The translations under genes were made by a program, and so were the position numbers. From positions 92,411 to 156,410 of the forward strand of contig JAJZFA010000054.1 of NCBI GenBank assembly GCA_021805565.1: a stretch of DNA of 64,000 nt. Reading direction: 5' to 3'. This DNA comes from Pseudomonadota bacterium (GTDB lineage: Bacteria > Pseudomonadota > Alphaproteobacteria > Acetobacterales > Acetobacteraceae). Below, piece after piece: positions 16,802-26,555 of the stretch (positions are counted from its first letter, which is position 1; each line of letters opens with the position of its first letter). Below the pieces are notes generated by a model, which worked only from the letters and a program-made list of their open reading frames with translations, searched no databases and was not told the DNA's origin.

Positions 16802-18688
16802 CTACTCAGCCAACAACACCCGCAACTCATCCAGTGCGGCCGGATCCTCGATCGTCGGGGGCACCGGCGCATCCTCGCCATCGGCGATCTTGCGGATACT
16901 GCCGCGTAGGATTTTGCCTGACCGGGTCTTGGGCAGCCGCGCGACAACCCTGGCGTCCCTGAACGCCGCCACCGGGCCAATACGGTCCCGCACCAGCGCG
17001 ACCAGTTCGGCCGCGATGTCCGCTTCCGGCCGGTTCACCCCGGCTTTCAGCACCACGAACCCCATCGGAGTCTGGCCCTTCAGGTCGTCGCGGGCGCCGA
17101 TAACGGCGCATTCGGCGACATCGGGATGCGACGCCAGCACTTCCTCCATCGATCCGGTGGACAAACGATGGCCGGCGACATTAATGATGTCGTCGGTGCG
17201 CCCCATGACCCAGACATCGCCATCGGCATCCACCAGTCCGGCATCGCCCGTGCGGTACCAGCCGGGAAAATCGGCAAGGTAAGACCGCCGGTAATTGGCG
17301 TCGTCCTGCCACAGCGTCGGCCCGCATCCGGGCGGCAACGGCAGGCGCAGCGACAGATTGCCCGTTGTGCCAGCCGGCAGGACCTGCCCCGAATCGTCCA
17401 GCGCGTGCAGATCGTATCCGGGGCACGGGCGTCCGCCCGATCCGGGTTTGAACGGAAACAACCCGAACTGGCGGAATCCGGCGGTGATCGGCCAGCCCGT
17501 CTCGGTCTGCCACCAGTGATCCACCACCGGCTTGCCCAGCAATTCATGCGCCCAGATGCCGGTGGGCGGGTCGCAGCGTTCGCCGGCCAGATACAGCGCG
17601 TCCAGCGACGAAAGGTCGTGCGCCTTGGTCAGCTTACCTTCGGGGTCCTGTTGCTTGATGGCGCGCATCGCGGTCGGGGCGGTGAACAGCACCTTCACCT
17701 TGTGCTGTGAGATCACCCGCCAGAACGCGCCCGCATCGGGGGTACCGACCGGTTTGCCCTCATACATCACCGACGTACAGCCGCGCAGCAGGGGCGCATA
17801 CACGATGTAACTATGACCGACGACCCAGCCCACATCCGACGCGGTCCACCAGACATCGCCGGCATCCAGGCCGTAGATCATCTTCATGGAGTTCCAAAGC
17901 ACCACCGCGTGGCCGCCATTGTCGCGCACCACGCCCTTGGGTTTGCCAGTGGTGCCGGACGTGTAGAGCACATACAGCGGATCGGTCGCCAACACCGATA
18001 CGCAGCCATGCGGTGCGGCGGCATCCACCGCGGCGACGAAGTCATGGTCGCGACCCGGCGTCATCGGCGCTTCCGCCTGCGGCCGTTGCAGAATCAGGCA
18101 CGCATCGGGCTTGTGCGGCGACATCGCGATGGCGGCGTCCAGCAGCGGTTTGTATCGGATGACCCGGTTCGGCTCCAGGCCGCACGACGCCGAAATAATC
18201 ACCTTGGGCCGAGCATCGGCGATCCGCACCGACAGTTCCGCCGCCGCGAAGCCACCGAACACGACGGAATGCACCGCGCCAAGGCGGGCGGTGGCAAGCA
18301 TGGCGATGGCGGCTTCGGGCACCATGGGCATGTAAATGACGACGCGGTCGCCTTTCGCCACGCCCAGGGCAGCCAGGGCGCCGGCCAGTTTTTCAGTACG
18401 GGCCAGCAGATCGCGATAGGTGAAGGCGGTGACGGTGCCGGTCATCGGGCTGTCATGGATCAGCGCCGCCTGCTCGCCCCGGCCGGCCTGGACGTGGCGA
18501 TCGAGGCAATTATAGCAGGTATTCAGTGCGCCGCCCGCGAACCACTGGCCGAACGCGCCCATTGTGGGGTCGAAAATCCGCTCCCACGGCGTGGTCCAGC
18601 TAATGCCCGCGGCCTCGGCGGCCCAGTACGCAGCAGGGTCGCGCTTCCAGGCGCCATAGGCGTCCGCGTAGGCCGGGGCGGTGGTCAT
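16802..18688 (-). CDS. prpE: Propionyl-CoA synthetase (AMP-forming)
   Basis: 628 aa from ATG 18688, with GGGAGA upstream. The 934-aa track ORF continues antisense through the SDR gene and is an artefact. AMP-forming core motifs are present: YTSGTTGKPKGV, WWQTETGWP, YRTGDAGLVDADGDVWVMGR and the acylation-site lysine in TRSGKILRGSIRK. The N-terminus (WKRDPAAYWAAEAAGISW) matches PrpE-type enzymes closely. It activates propionate, and perhaps other short acids, to acyl-CoA. It is divergent from the SDR gene, with a 117-bp shared promoter region. Acetyl-CoA synthetase is the alternative. Confidence 0.88.
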   Translation of the reverse strand: MTTAPAYADAYGAWKRDPAAYWAAEAAGISWTTPWERIFDPTMGAFGQWFAGGALNTCYNCLDRHVQAGRGEQAALIHDSPMTGTVTAFTYRDLLARTEKLAGALAALGVAKGDRVVIYMPMVPEAAIAMLATARLGAVHSVVFGGFAAAELSVRIADARPKVIISASCGLEPNRVIRYKPLLDAAIAMSPHKPDACLILQRPQAEAPMTPGRDHDFVAAVDAAAPHGCVSVLATDPLYVLYTSGTTGKPKGVVRDNGGHAVVLWNSMKMIYGLDAGDVWWTASDVGWVVGHSYIVYAPLLRGCTSVMYEGKPVGTPDAGAFWRVISQHKVKVLFTAPTAMRAIKQQDPEGKLTKAHDLSSLDALYLAGERCDPPTGIWAHELLGKPVVDHWWQTETGWPITAGFRQFGLFPFKPGSGGRPCPGYDLHALDDSGQVLPAGTTGNLSLRLPLPPGCGPTLWQDDANYRRSYLADFPGWYRTGDAGLVDADGDVWVMGRTDDIINVAGHRLSTGSMEEVLASHPDVAECAVIGARDDLKGQTPMGFVVLKAGVNRPEADIAAELVALVRDRIGPVAAFRDARVVARLPKTRSGKILRGSIRKIADGEDAPVPPTIEDPAALDELRVLLAE

Positions 18689-18805
18689 GGCTACGTTTCT
18701 CCCTGTCTGATCGATGCGGTTGTCAGGCCGGATCGTTCGCCGGTCAAGCCGGGCTTGCACGGGCGCGCGGCTGGTGCTTTGTGCGGTTTTGAAACGGAGG
18801 ATCAC

Positions 18806-19570
18806 ATGATGGACATCAACGGTCTGGCGGCGCTGGTTACCGGCGGCGGTTCGGGGCTGGGCGCCGCGACGGCGGCCCATCTGGCGGCGCTGGGCTGCCG
18901 CGTGGCGGTGGCCGACATCAACCGCTCGGCGGCCGAGGCGCAGGCGACCAAAATCGGCGGCATCGGATTGGAATGCGATGTCGCGGACGCCGCGTCCGGG
19001 GAAGCCGCATTTGCCGCCGCGCGCGCCGCGAACGGGCCGGTGCGGATTCTGGTGAATTGCGCCGGGATCGGCGTGGCGGGACGGATCGCCGGGCGCGACG
19101 GCCCGTTGCGCCTTGACGCATTCGAGCGGGTGATCCGGGTCAACCTGATCGGCACGTTCAACATGCTGCGACTCGCGGCGGCGGAGATGACCGCGGCCGA
19201 ACCGCTGGACGAGGACGAACGCGGGGTGATCGTGAACACCGCCTCGATCGCGGCGTATGACGGACAGATCGGCCAGCCGGCCTACGCCGCGTCCAAAGGC
19301 GGCGTGGTCAGCCTGACGCTGCCCGCCGCACGGGAACTGGCCAGGGCCGGTATCCGGGTGATGACGATCGCGCCGGGGCTGTTCCATACGCCGATGGTCG
19401 ATGGACTGCCGCCAGACATCCAGGCCAGCCTGGGCGCCGGCATCCCCTTCCCGCCCCGCCTGGGCCACCCGTCCGAATATGCCGCGCTGGTGGAACATAT
19501 CGTGCGCAATCGGTTCCTGAACGGCGAGGTCATCCGCCTGGACGGGGCCCTGCGCATGCCGCCGCGATAA
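18806..19570 (+). CDS. Short-chain dehydrogenase, 3-hydroxyacyl-CoA dehydrogenase type II-like
   Basis: 254 aa from ATG 18806, with ACGGAGG upstream; the track ORF starts far earlier, inside antisense prpE. The Rossmann motif TGGGSGLG is at the N-terminus. ADINRS fits NAD preference, then come NCAGIG, the catalytic Ser region VNTASIAA and YAASK. The end, VEHIVRNRFLNGEVIRLDGALRM, is typical of HSD17B10-type 3-hydroxyacyl-CoA dehydrogenases. A role in branched-chain or short-chain acyl-CoA oxidation fits the divergent prpE. Confidence 0.85.
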   Translation: MMDINGLAALVTGGGSGLGAATAAHLAALGCRVAVADINRSAAEAQATKIGGIGLECDVADAASGEAAFAAARAANGPVRILVNCAGIGVAGRIAGRDGPLRLDAFERVIRVNLIGTFNMLRLAAAEMTAAEPLDEDERGVIVNTASIAAYDGQIGQPAYAASKGGVVSLTLPAARELARAGIRVMTIAPGLFHTPMVDGLPPDIQASLGAGIPFPPRLGHPSEYAALVEHIVRNRFLNGEVIRLDGALRMPPR

Positions 19571-19678
19571 TCCGCGACATCGCGATGGCCGCCCGAGCGG
19601 GGACATGCCGGCGATGGACCCGAAGGTCCGAAGCGGCTATCAGGTGCGGCCTTTCCCGCCCGAAGGCCATTGTCCCGC

Positions 19679-22270
19679 ATGTTGATCCGCCTGCTCGTCC
19701 GTCTGGCTGAATTCAGCCGCCGCCATGCGTTGCCCGTCGTGGCGGGCGGTGTGCTGCTGGCGGTGTTCGCCGCCTGGGTTGCGTCCAACCATCTGGGGGT
19801 CAGCACCGACACCGACCTGTTGTTCAAGACGTCCCTGCCCTGGCGCCAGCGCGCCGTCGCCATGGACCGCGATTTTCCACAGTTTCAGAATCTTCTCGTC
19901 GCCGTCGTGGACGCGCGCATCCCGGAGGAAGCCGCCGCCACCGCCGCGGAACTGGCGTCCAGGCTGTCGGCCGATCCGGCCCGGTTTCAGTCCGTCCGGC
20001 GCCCCGACTCCAACCCGTTCTTCGATAAGGAAGGCCTGCTGTTTCTGCAGCCTCGGCAACTGTCGGACCTGATGGACCGGACGATCGATGCCCAGCCGTT
20101 CCTGGGCCAGCTTGTCGCCGACCCGTCCGCGCGCGGCCTGTTCGCGGCGCTATCCCTTCTCGGCATGGGCGTCACCCATGGCGATGCCGACCTGACACCG
20201 TTTCTGGCGCCCATCGGCGGCTTTCACCGAGCCCTGGCGGACGCCCTGGCCGGCCATCCGCAACCATTGTCGTGGCAAAGCCTGCTGGGCGGCGGCGTCG
20301 GCGATCTGGCCGGACCGTACCGCTTCGTCCTTGCCCAGCCGCACCAGGATTTCGGCGCGCTGGAACCGGGCGGCGCGGCCACGGCGGCGATGCGGGCCAT
20401 CATCGCGGATCTGCCGTACGTGCGATCCGGAGATGCGCATGTCCGGATCACCGGATCCGTCGCGTTGGCCGATGAGGAGTTCGCGACCGTGGCCCAGGGC
20501 GCGGTCAAGGGCCTGATCGGTAGCCTGATCCTGATTACGCTGTGGCTGTTCCTGGCCGTCCGCACCTGGCGCCTGATCGTGCCGGTGCTGATGACACTGG
20601 TGCTGGGGCTGATGCTGACCGTGCTGTTCGCCACCCTGGCGATCGGCACGCTGAACCTGGTTTCCGTCGGGTTCGGCGTGTTGTTTGTCGGCATCGCGGT
20701 GGATTTCGCCATCCAGTTTTCGGTACGCTACCGGGAATTCCGCTTCGAAACCGGCGATCCCGTGGCCGCGATGACGCAAACCGCCCGCCGGGTGGGGTTA
20801 CAGATCATGATCGCCGCACTCGCCACCGCCGCCGGCTTTCTGGCGTTCGTGCCCACGGCCTTTTCCGGCGTGGCGGAACTCGGCCTGATCGCCGGGGCCG
20901 GCATGATCATGGCGTTTCTCTGCACACTGGGCTTCCTGCCGGCGGCGATCGTCCTGTTTCGCCCCGGCGGCGAGGCGGCCGAAGTCGGGTTCGCCTTCGC
21001 GGCCGCGATCGATCCGGCGATCGTGCGCCGCCGCCGGGCGATCCTGGCGGGATTCGCCGTCCTGGCCGTGGCCGCTGTCGCTGTCTCGCCCTGGCTGGTG
21101 TTCGATTCGGACCCGCTGGACACCAAGAACCCACATACCGAGGCGATGCGCACGCTGCGCGACCTGATCGATAATCCCCTGACAAACCCGTACACGATCG
21201 ACGTGCTGGCCCCGGATGCCGCGGCCGCCGCGACACTGGCCACCCTGTTGGAGACTCTGCCAACAGTGTCCGGCGCGATAAGCATCGATAGCTTTGTCCC
21301 GAACGATCAACCGCAAAAACTGGCGGTCATCGCCGATGCCAACACCATCCTGGCGCCCACCCTGGCACCGCACGGCATCGCCGCACCGGTCACGCCGGCC
21401 CAGATCCGGATGGCAGCGAAGGTCGCCCTGGCGCAAATCGACCCAGCCCTGGCAAAATTGCCGAAAGATCATCCGCTGGCGTTGATCGCGGACGATTTAC
21501 ACCGAATGCAGGCGGCGCCCGACGATGTGCTGATGGCAGCCAATGCCGCGCTGACGCGCTTCCTGCCGGCGGAGTTGGCGCAACTGCGGTTGGCATTGCA
21601 GGCAGAGCCGGTCACATTAGCGTCAATCCCGCCGTCGATGGCCCGCGACTGGGTGCTGCCGGACGGACAGGCGCGCGTCCAGGTCAACCCCAAACCCGAT
21701 GCGCAAACCCCGCGAGGATTGAAACGATTTGTGCGCCAGGTTTCCGCAGTCGCGCCCAACGCCGGCGGCTCGGCGGTGACGATCGCGGCGACGGCGGACA
21801 CCATCACCGGCGCGTTCCGCGACGCGGCGATCTATGCCGTGCTCGCGATCGCACTTATCTTGTTTGGGCTGCTGCGGCGTTTGCTGGATACCGTCCTGGT
21901 GCTGGCGCCGCTGTTTTTGTCGGCACTTTTGACGTTGCTGATCGCTGTGCTGCTGCCCTTGCCGCTGAATTTCGCCAACATCATCGCGCTGCCCCTGCTG
22001 CTTGGTGTCGGCGTATCGTTCAATATTTATTTCGTAATGAACTGGCGGGCCGGGCAGCAAAACCCGCTCGGCAGCGCGACCGCGCGGGCGATCGTGTTTT
22101 CCGCGCTGACCACGGGCACGGCATTCGGATCGCTGGCGCTGTCGGACCATCCAGGGACCGCAAGCATGGGAAAACTGCTGCTGATCAGCCTGGGCTGCAC
22201 ATTGCTGGCAAGCCTTGTGTTCATTCCCGCCCTGCTGGCGAGCCTGACGCCGCCGCGCGACCGGATGTGA
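19679..22270 (+). CDS. hpnN: MMPL/RND-family exporter, hopanoid transporter HpnN-like
   Basis: About 863 aa from ATG 19679; the track begins three codons earlier at a TTG. Topology is typical of HpnN: one helix near residue 20, a large periplasmic domain, a block of about five helices (ITLWLFLAVRTWRLIVPVL onward) containing VGIAVDFAIQFSVRYRE, a second periplasmic domain, and a second helix block. WRQRAVAMDRDFPQFQNLLVAVVDA is characteristic of the hopanoid-associated branch. It is thought to move hopanoids to the outer membrane. No other hpn gene lies in the window, so the assignment rests on sequence alone. Confidence 0.82.
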   Translation: MLIRLLVRLAEFSRRHALPVVAGGVLLAVFAAWVASNHLGVSTDTDLLFKTSLPWRQRAVAMDRDFPQFQNLLVAVVDARIPEEAAATAAELASRLSADPARFQSVRRPDSNPFFDKEGLLFLQPRQLSDLMDRTIDAQPFLGQLVADPSARGLFAALSLLGMGVTHGDADLTPFLAPIGGFHRALADALAGHPQPLSWQSLLGGGVGDLAGPYRFVLAQPHQDFGALEPGGAATAAMRAIIADLPYVRSGDAHVRITGSVALADEEFATVAQGAVKGLIGSLILITLWLFLAVRTWRLIVPVLMTLVLGLMLTVLFATLAIGTLNLVSVGFGVLFVGIAVDFAIQFSVRYREFRFETGDPVAAMTQTARRVGLQIMIAALATAAGFLAFVPTAFSGVAELGLIAGAGMIMAFLCTLGFLPAAIVLFRPGGEAAEVGFAFAAAIDPAIVRRRRAILAGFAVLAVAAVAVSPWLVFDSDPLDTKNPHTEAMRTLRDLIDNPLTNPYTIDVLAPDAAAAATLATLLETLPTVSGAISIDSFVPNDQPQKLAVIADANTILAPTLAPHGIAAPVTPAQIRMAAKVALAQIDPALAKLPKDHPLALIADDLHRMQAAPDDVLMAANAALTRFLPAELAQLRLALQAEPVTLASIPPSMARDWVLPDGQARVQVNPKPDAQTPRGLKRFVRQVSAVAPNAGGSAVTIAATADTITGAFRDAAIYAVLAIALILFGLLRRLLDTVLVLAPLFLSALLTLLIAVLLPLPLNFANIIALPLLLGVGVSFNIYFVMNWRAGQQNPLGSATARAIVFSALTTGTAFGSLALSDHPGTASMGKLLLISLGCTLLASLVFIPALLASLTPPRDRM

Positions 22271-22282
22271 GAAGATGCGTCG

Positions 22283-22756
22283 ATGAAATGGAAAATGCCG
22301 GCTGTGCTTTCACTGGTGTTTCTAACCGCCCAGGGCCATCCGCCAGGCGCGTCCGGGCCCAACGGGCTTCCTCCGGGCGGGATGCCGCCCAATGCGTATC
22401 CTCCCGGCGGGTTTCCGCGTAACGGATATCCACCGCCCGGATATCCGCGAAATGGGTATCCACCAAACGCATACCCGCCCTGGACGTATCCACCTGGGGC
22501 ATATCCACCGGCTGGGTACCCGTCCGAGGCGTACCCGAACCAGCCGTTTCCCGGAGTGCCCTATCCGCCCGAACAGCCTTACCCAGGCCCCCCGCCCGGC
22601 CCGGTCGCGCCAATGCCGGACTCCGGCCCGGCCAGCGGTCATCGCGACTTACTGGAAAGCGGGTCGTCATTACACGGCGAACCCGGCGATGCCCTCAGCG
22701 GCGATCGGGTTCCCGACCTGTTGTGGCCGCCAGACGAACCGCAGCCGCAACAATAA
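22283..22756 (+). CDS. Secreted Pro/Tyr/Gly-rich pentapeptide-repeat protein
   Basis: 157 aa starting 12 bp after hpnN. A short hydrophobic N-terminus (MKWKMPAVLSLVFLTAQG) looks like a weak signal peptide. Residues 27-96 are about 14 tandem pentapeptides of the form x-x-[Y/F]-P-[P/R], such as NGYPP, NAYPP and GAYPP. The tail is acidic (LLWPPDEPQPQQ). Close spacing suggests co-transcription with hpnN. I recognise no family; low-complexity repeats of this type occur in cell-envelope proteins, which is only a hint. Confidence 0.6.
   Translation: MKWKMPAVLSLVFLTAQGHPPGASGPNGLPPGGMPPNAYPPGGFPRNGYPPPGYPRNGYPPNAYPPWTYPPGAYPPAGYPSEAYPNQPFPGVPYPPEQPYPGPPPGPVAPMPDSGPASGHRDLLESGSSLHGEPGDALSGDRVPDLLWPPDEPQPQQ
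22361..22570 (+). repeat. 15-bp tandem coding repeat, about 14 units
   Basis: In-frame degenerate 15-mers encode xx[Y/F]P[P/R]; the most regular core is around TATCC(A/G)CC. It lies wholly inside the preceding CDS. Confidence 0.75.
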
Positions 22757-22854
22757 CTTTTGCGATGTGCACAATCAATTGACGCCGGCGATCATTCCAC
22801 AAGCCGCCTGGAACGACCACCTGAACGGCGTGTCTTTCCGGAAGGATCCCTTAC

Positions 22855-23004
22855 ATGCGCAAACTATTGCTCGTCGCGCTTCTGCCGCTGGGCCTCGGCG
22901 GCTGCCTTAGCTACACCGGTTCGCCGCCACCCGCGCAAACAACCGTCGTCGCCCCACCGGGATCGACGGTGACGTGCTCCAACGGCATGTCTGGACCTTG
23001 TTAA
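22855..23004 (+). CDS. Small lipoprotein
   Basis: A 49-aa ORF not in the track. MRKLLLVALLPLGLGGC is a clean lipoprotein signal with the lipobox LGGC, so the mature protein would be only about 33 residues: proline-rich, ending TCSNGMSGPC with two further cysteines. GGAAGGAT lies upstream of the ATG. It is probably anchored in the outer or inner membrane. The function is unknown; the length and cysteine pair are the only clues. Confidence 0.6.
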   Translation: MRKLLLVALLPLGLGGCLSYTGSPPPAQTTVVAPPGSTVTCSNGMSGPC

Positions 23005-23033
23005 GCGGGTAGCCTCGCCGGGCTCCTGGCGCT

Positions 23034-24008
23034 TTATCGAGGCGCCCGGCGGGCTTCCCATGACTCGGTAAGCAGGCACAGAATTTCGAACAGTACCGAC
23101 GCACCGTTGAACGCGGTGATCGATCCCACGTCGAACGGCGGCGAAACCTCCACCAGATCGCCGCCGACAAAATCGATGCCGCGCAACGCCCGCAGCAGGC
23201 GCAGCGCCTGCAATACGGAAATACCGCCGGCTTCCGGCGTGCCGGTACCCGGTGCCTGGCTGGGGTCCAGGCTGTCGATATCGAACGTCAGATACACGGG
23301 GCCGTCGCCAACCACGCGGCGGGCTTCTTCGGCGGCGTAGCGCCAACCCTTGTCGTCGAATTCCTCCATCGGCAGCACGCGCATGCCGCTGCGCTGGCTG
23401 AACCCCCACAAATCCGGATCGTTTGTCGTGCCGCGGATGCCGATCTGGATCACCCGCTTAGGATCGAGCAAACCTTCCTCCACCGCTCGGCGGAACGGCG
23501 CGCCATGGTGAAAGCGGGACCCCATGTAATCGTCGCCCGTGTCGCAATGGGCATCGATATGGATCATCCCCACCGGCCCCTTGGCCGCGACCGCGCGCAA
23601 GATAGGCAGGCTGATGGCATGGTCGCCGCCGACCGATAACGGAACCACGCCGGCTGCAACCAGCGTGCGGTAAAAATCCTCGATCTCCTTCAGCGCGCCC
23701 TGGAGTTCGTACGGCCGCTCGATCCAGCAATCGCCAAGATCGCGGACGCGGGCGGTCGCGAACGGCGCCACCCCGGTCACCGCGTTGATCCGGCGCAGCA
23801 TTGTGGATTGTTCGCGCACCGCCCGCGGGCCGTGTCGCGTGCCGGACCGGTTGGTCACCCCACCGTCGAACGGAACGCCGACGATGGCGATATCGGTGTC
23901 GTCTAACTGTTGCGAGGCCGGAGTCCGGAAGAACGTGGCGATACCGGTATAGCGCGGATGCGCCTGCGGGTCCTGGAAGTCCTGATACGTCGCGGGTTGC
24001 TTGATCAT
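23034..24008 (-). CDS. Agmatinase/ureohydrolase family enzyme
   Basis: 324 aa. All ureohydrolase manganese motifs are present: SVGGDHAIS, MIHIDAHCDTGDDY and LTFDIDSLDPSQAPGTGTPEAGG. The enzyme hydrolyses a guanidino compound to an amine plus urea. SpeB-type agmatinases and guanidinobutyrase/guanidinopropionase look alike at this level, so the substrate is not settled. It is divergent from the N-acetyltransferase gene, with about 73 bp between starts, and no polyamine gene lies nearby. Confidence 0.85.
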   Translation of the reverse strand: MIKQPATYQDFQDPQAHPRYTGIATFFRTPASQQLDDTDIAIVGVPFDGGVTNRSGTRHGPRAVREQSTMLRRINAVTGVAPFATARVRDLGDCWIERPYELQGALKEIEDFYRTLVAAGVVPLSVGGDHAISLPILRAVAAKGPVGMIHIDAHCDTGDDYMGSRFHHGAPFRRAVEEGLLDPKRVIQIGIRGTTNDPDLWGFSQRSGMRVLPMEEFDDKGWRYAAEEARRVVGDGPVYLTFDIDSLDPSQAPGTGTPEAGGISVLQALRLLRALRGIDFVGGDLVEVSPPFDVGSITAFNGASVLFEILCLLTESWEARRAPR

Positions 24009-24081
24009 CGGTTTCGCTCTCTCGCTGCCGGCGTTGTAAGGAATGACGGTTCATCCGGCCCCATTGTTCAAGGTGTTTTCG

Positions 24082-24933
24082 ATGTCGCCGCAAGATTTGA
24101 ATCTGGACGCCTATCTGGCCCGCGTCGGTTTAAAGGCCACTGCCGGACCATCCGCCGCCCTGCTGCGGGCGGTAGTCGCCCGGCATACCGACACGATCCC
24201 GTTCGAAAATCTCGACATCGTCCTCGGACGGCCGATCCGGCTGGACCTGGGGTCGATCCAGGCAAAGCTGGTCGATTGCCAGCGCGGCGGATACTGCTTC
24301 GAACAGAACACGTTGTTGGGAGCGGCACTTCAGGCGCTGGGGTTTTCCGTGGTCAGCCTGATGGCGCGCGTGATTCGCGGCGCGTCGGCGGACGCGATCA
24401 TGCCGCTGACCCACATGCTGCTGCGAGTCGATCTGCCGGAAGGCGCCTTTCTGACCGACGCCGGTTTCGGCAATCTGACACCCACCGCGCCGCTGGCGAT
24501 GGACCGGCCCGAGGCGCAGGCGACAGACCATGAAAAGTACAGGCTGCAACCGTTGGACGGCGAAACCCTGCTTCAGGTCAGGCTGGGAACCGCATGGGAA
24601 AACGTCTATCGCTTTTCCGGACGGCCATCGCACCCGATCGACCACGAAGTCGGCAACTGGTACACATCGACAAAACCGGATGGCCTGTTCACCGCCAACG
24701 TTATCGCCGCGCGTCCCGGGACAAAAGTCCGCAAGACATTGTTCAACACCCTGGTAACGATTCGCGACCTCGATAACCGGCCGGAACGGCTGGCGATAGA
24801 TTCCGGAACGACGCTGGCCAGCGCGTTGCGGGACCATTTTGGAATCGTGCTGGATGCCGACGAACGCGCGACGGTCTATGCGGCGACGCAACGCTTTGGC
24901 AACCGGCCGGGCACAGATTTCCGCCTGGACTGA
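24082..24933 (+). CDS. Arylamine N-acetyltransferase
   Basis: 283 aa from ATG 24082 (MSPQDLNLDAYLARVG); the track adds 13 residues. The catalytic Cys lies in QRGGYCFEQN, the His in PLTHMLLRVD and the Asp in TDAGFGN, so the NAT triad is complete. PFENLDIVLGRPI is also a family motif. NATs transfer acetyl or other acyl groups from CoA to arylamines and hydrazines. It starts a same-strand run with the esterase and lactonase-like genes, but the gap to the next gene is 67 bp. Confidence 0.93.
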   Translation: MSPQDLNLDAYLARVGLKATAGPSAALLRAVVARHTDTIPFENLDIVLGRPIRLDLGSIQAKLVDCQRGGYCFEQNTLLGAALQALGFSVVSLMARVIRGASADAIMPLTHMLLRVDLPEGAFLTDAGFGNLTPTAPLAMDRPEAQATDHEKYRLQPLDGETLLQVRLGTAWENVYRFSGRPSHPIDHEVGNWYTSTKPDGLFTANVIAARPGTKVRKTLFNTLVTIRDLDNRPERLAIDSGTTLASALRDHFGIVLDADERATVYAATQRFGNRPGTDFRLD

Positions 24934-25000
24934 CCGTGCGCCCCTTCCCTTTTGTTCCGATCGTCCGGCATGCTGGCGTCCGGACAGGCGGGGTACGGCA

Positions 25001-26542
25001 ATGAACGACGTGGTGGAAACAGCATCGGGCAAAGTGCGCGGAACGGCGGTGGATCGCGTTCTGGTCTTCAAATCCATCCCGTATGCCGCCGATACGGCGG
25101 GCGCGAACCGATTTCTGCCGCCCCAGCCCCCGGTATCCTGGACCGGCATTCGCGACTGTCCGGACTTTACAGGCAAAGCGCCGCAGGCCGGATTACGGCC
25201 GCCGACCCGGCCGGAACTGGAGGATTTTTCCGGCGCGGCCGATCCATCGCCTGAAACCGAGGATTGCCTGACCGTCAATGTCTGGACTCCGGATCGCGAG
25301 ACCGGCGCGAAACGGCCCGTGATGGTGTGGTTCCACGGCGGCGCGTTCGCCTACGGCAACGCGAATTCGCCGCGCACAACCGGATCCCGCCTCGCCGCCC
25401 GGAACGATGTGGTGGTGGTTACGGTCAATCACCGGCTGAACATTTTCGGCCATCTCGATCTATCCGCCGTGGGAGGTGAGGCATTCCGCCATTCCGGCAA
25501 TGCCGGCACGCTGGATATGGTCGCGGCGCTGGAATGGGTACGCGACAATATCGCCGCGTTCGGCGGAGATTCCGGCAATGTAACGATCTTCGGTGAATCC
25601 GGCGGGGGCGCGAAAGTCAGCACTTTGCTGTCGATGCCGCGGGCGAAGGGTTTGTTTCACCGGGCGATCGTCCAAAGCGGCGCGGCGGTACGGCTGCGGA
25701 CACGGGAACGGGCGCTCGCGTTGACCGAATGCGTGCTGCGGCATCTCGGCGCGACAGCGGATACGATCCAGTCCGTTCCTGTTGCCGATCTTCTCGCCGC
25801 AATCGCCCCAGCCGAAGACGCGCTCGGACGCCCGCCGCTGCCATTGTTCGATCGTTACCCGTTCGGCCCGGTCGTGGATGGCGACGTGTTGCCGGCTCAA
25901 CCCTTCGATCCGGTGGCATCGGATATTTGCGCGGACGTTCCGTTGTTGATCGGCGACATGCGGCACGAAACGGCCAATTTCCTGGCGGTTGTCGATTCCG
26001 TCTGGGACCGGACGCTGACCGCGACCGGAATGCGGCAGCGTATCGAGGCGATCGCCGGCGAGCATACCGGTCGCGTCGTGGACTTGTATGAACGGTTGTA
26101 TCCCGGCCTGAACCCGGCCGAACGACTGATCGCGGCGACGACCGATTGCAATTTCCGGATCAGATCGCTGGTGCTGGCGCAACGCCGAACGGCGCTGAAT
26201 CGGGGGCCGGTGTGGATGTATTCCTTCGAATGGGAAACGCCGGTGCTGGGTGGCCGGTTGAAGGCGCCGCACGCGATGGATGTGCCTTTTGTTTTCAATA
26301 CCCTGGATCTAACTAACGCGACCGGCGGCGACCCCGGCGCACAAGCGCTCGCGGACACGATGTCGTCCGTGTGGGCCGCGTTCGCCCGGAACGGCCGGCC
26401 GGATCATCCGTCGATTCCGGCATGGCCGGCCTATGACAATGCCGTCAGGGCAACACTCGTCCTGGACAAGACATGCCGGATAGAAAACGATCCGCGCGGC
26501 GAGGAACGCCGGCTGTGGCAACACATAACAGGCACCGAATAA
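25001..26542 (+). CDS. Type-B carboxylesterase
   Basis: 513 aa from ATG 25001; the track start at 24839 lies in the previous gene. The N-terminus VETASGKVRG...VFKSIPYA is typical. The disulfide-region motif EDCLTVNVW, oxyanion hole FHGGAFAYG and nucleophile GESGGGAKV follow. There is no signal peptide, so it is probably cytosolic. It hydrolyses carboxylic esters; the natural substrate is unknown. It leads the tight group esterase, phosphotriesterase-like, GMC oxidoreductase (13-bp and 4-bp gaps), which probably forms one degradative operon. Confidence 0.9.
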   Translation: MNDVVETASGKVRGTAVDRVLVFKSIPYAADTAGANRFLPPQPPVSWTGIRDCPDFTGKAPQAGLRPPTRPELEDFSGAADPSPETEDCLTVNVWTPDRETGAKRPVMVWFHGGAFAYGNANSPRTTGSRLAARNDVVVVTVNHRLNIFGHLDLSAVGGEAFRHSGNAGTLDMVAALEWVRDNIAAFGGDSGNVTIFGESGGGAKVSTLLSMPRAKGLFHRAIVQSGAAVRLRTRERALALTECVLRHLGATADTIQSVPVADLLAAIAPAEDALGRPPLPLFDRYPFGPVVDGDVLPAQPFDPVASDICADVPLLIGDMRHETANFLAVVDSVWDRTLTATGMRQRIEAIAGEHTGRVVDLYERLYPGLNPAERLIAATTDCNFRIRSLVLAQRRTALNRGPVWMYSFEWETPVLGGRLKAPHAMDVPFVFNTLDLTNATGGDPGAQALADTMSSVWAAFARNGRPDHPSIPAWPAYDNAVRATLVLDKTCRIENDPRGEERRLWQHITGTE

Positions 26543-26555
26543 GGGGAAGCGATCC

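Noticed and set aside
17813-18805. Plus-strand ORF upstream of the SDR start
   Set aside because: It is antisense to prpE. The SDR begins at 18806 with a clear Shine-Dalgarno.
18689-19606. Extension of the 934-aa minus-strand ORF beyond prpE
   Set aside because: It is antisense to the SDR gene with no family similarity. PrpE homology starts at 18688, with a good ribosome binding site.
22361-22570. Regular short tandem repeats as a possible CRISPR array
   Set aside because: The 15-bp units have no spacers and stay in frame within a coding sequence. No cas genes are present.
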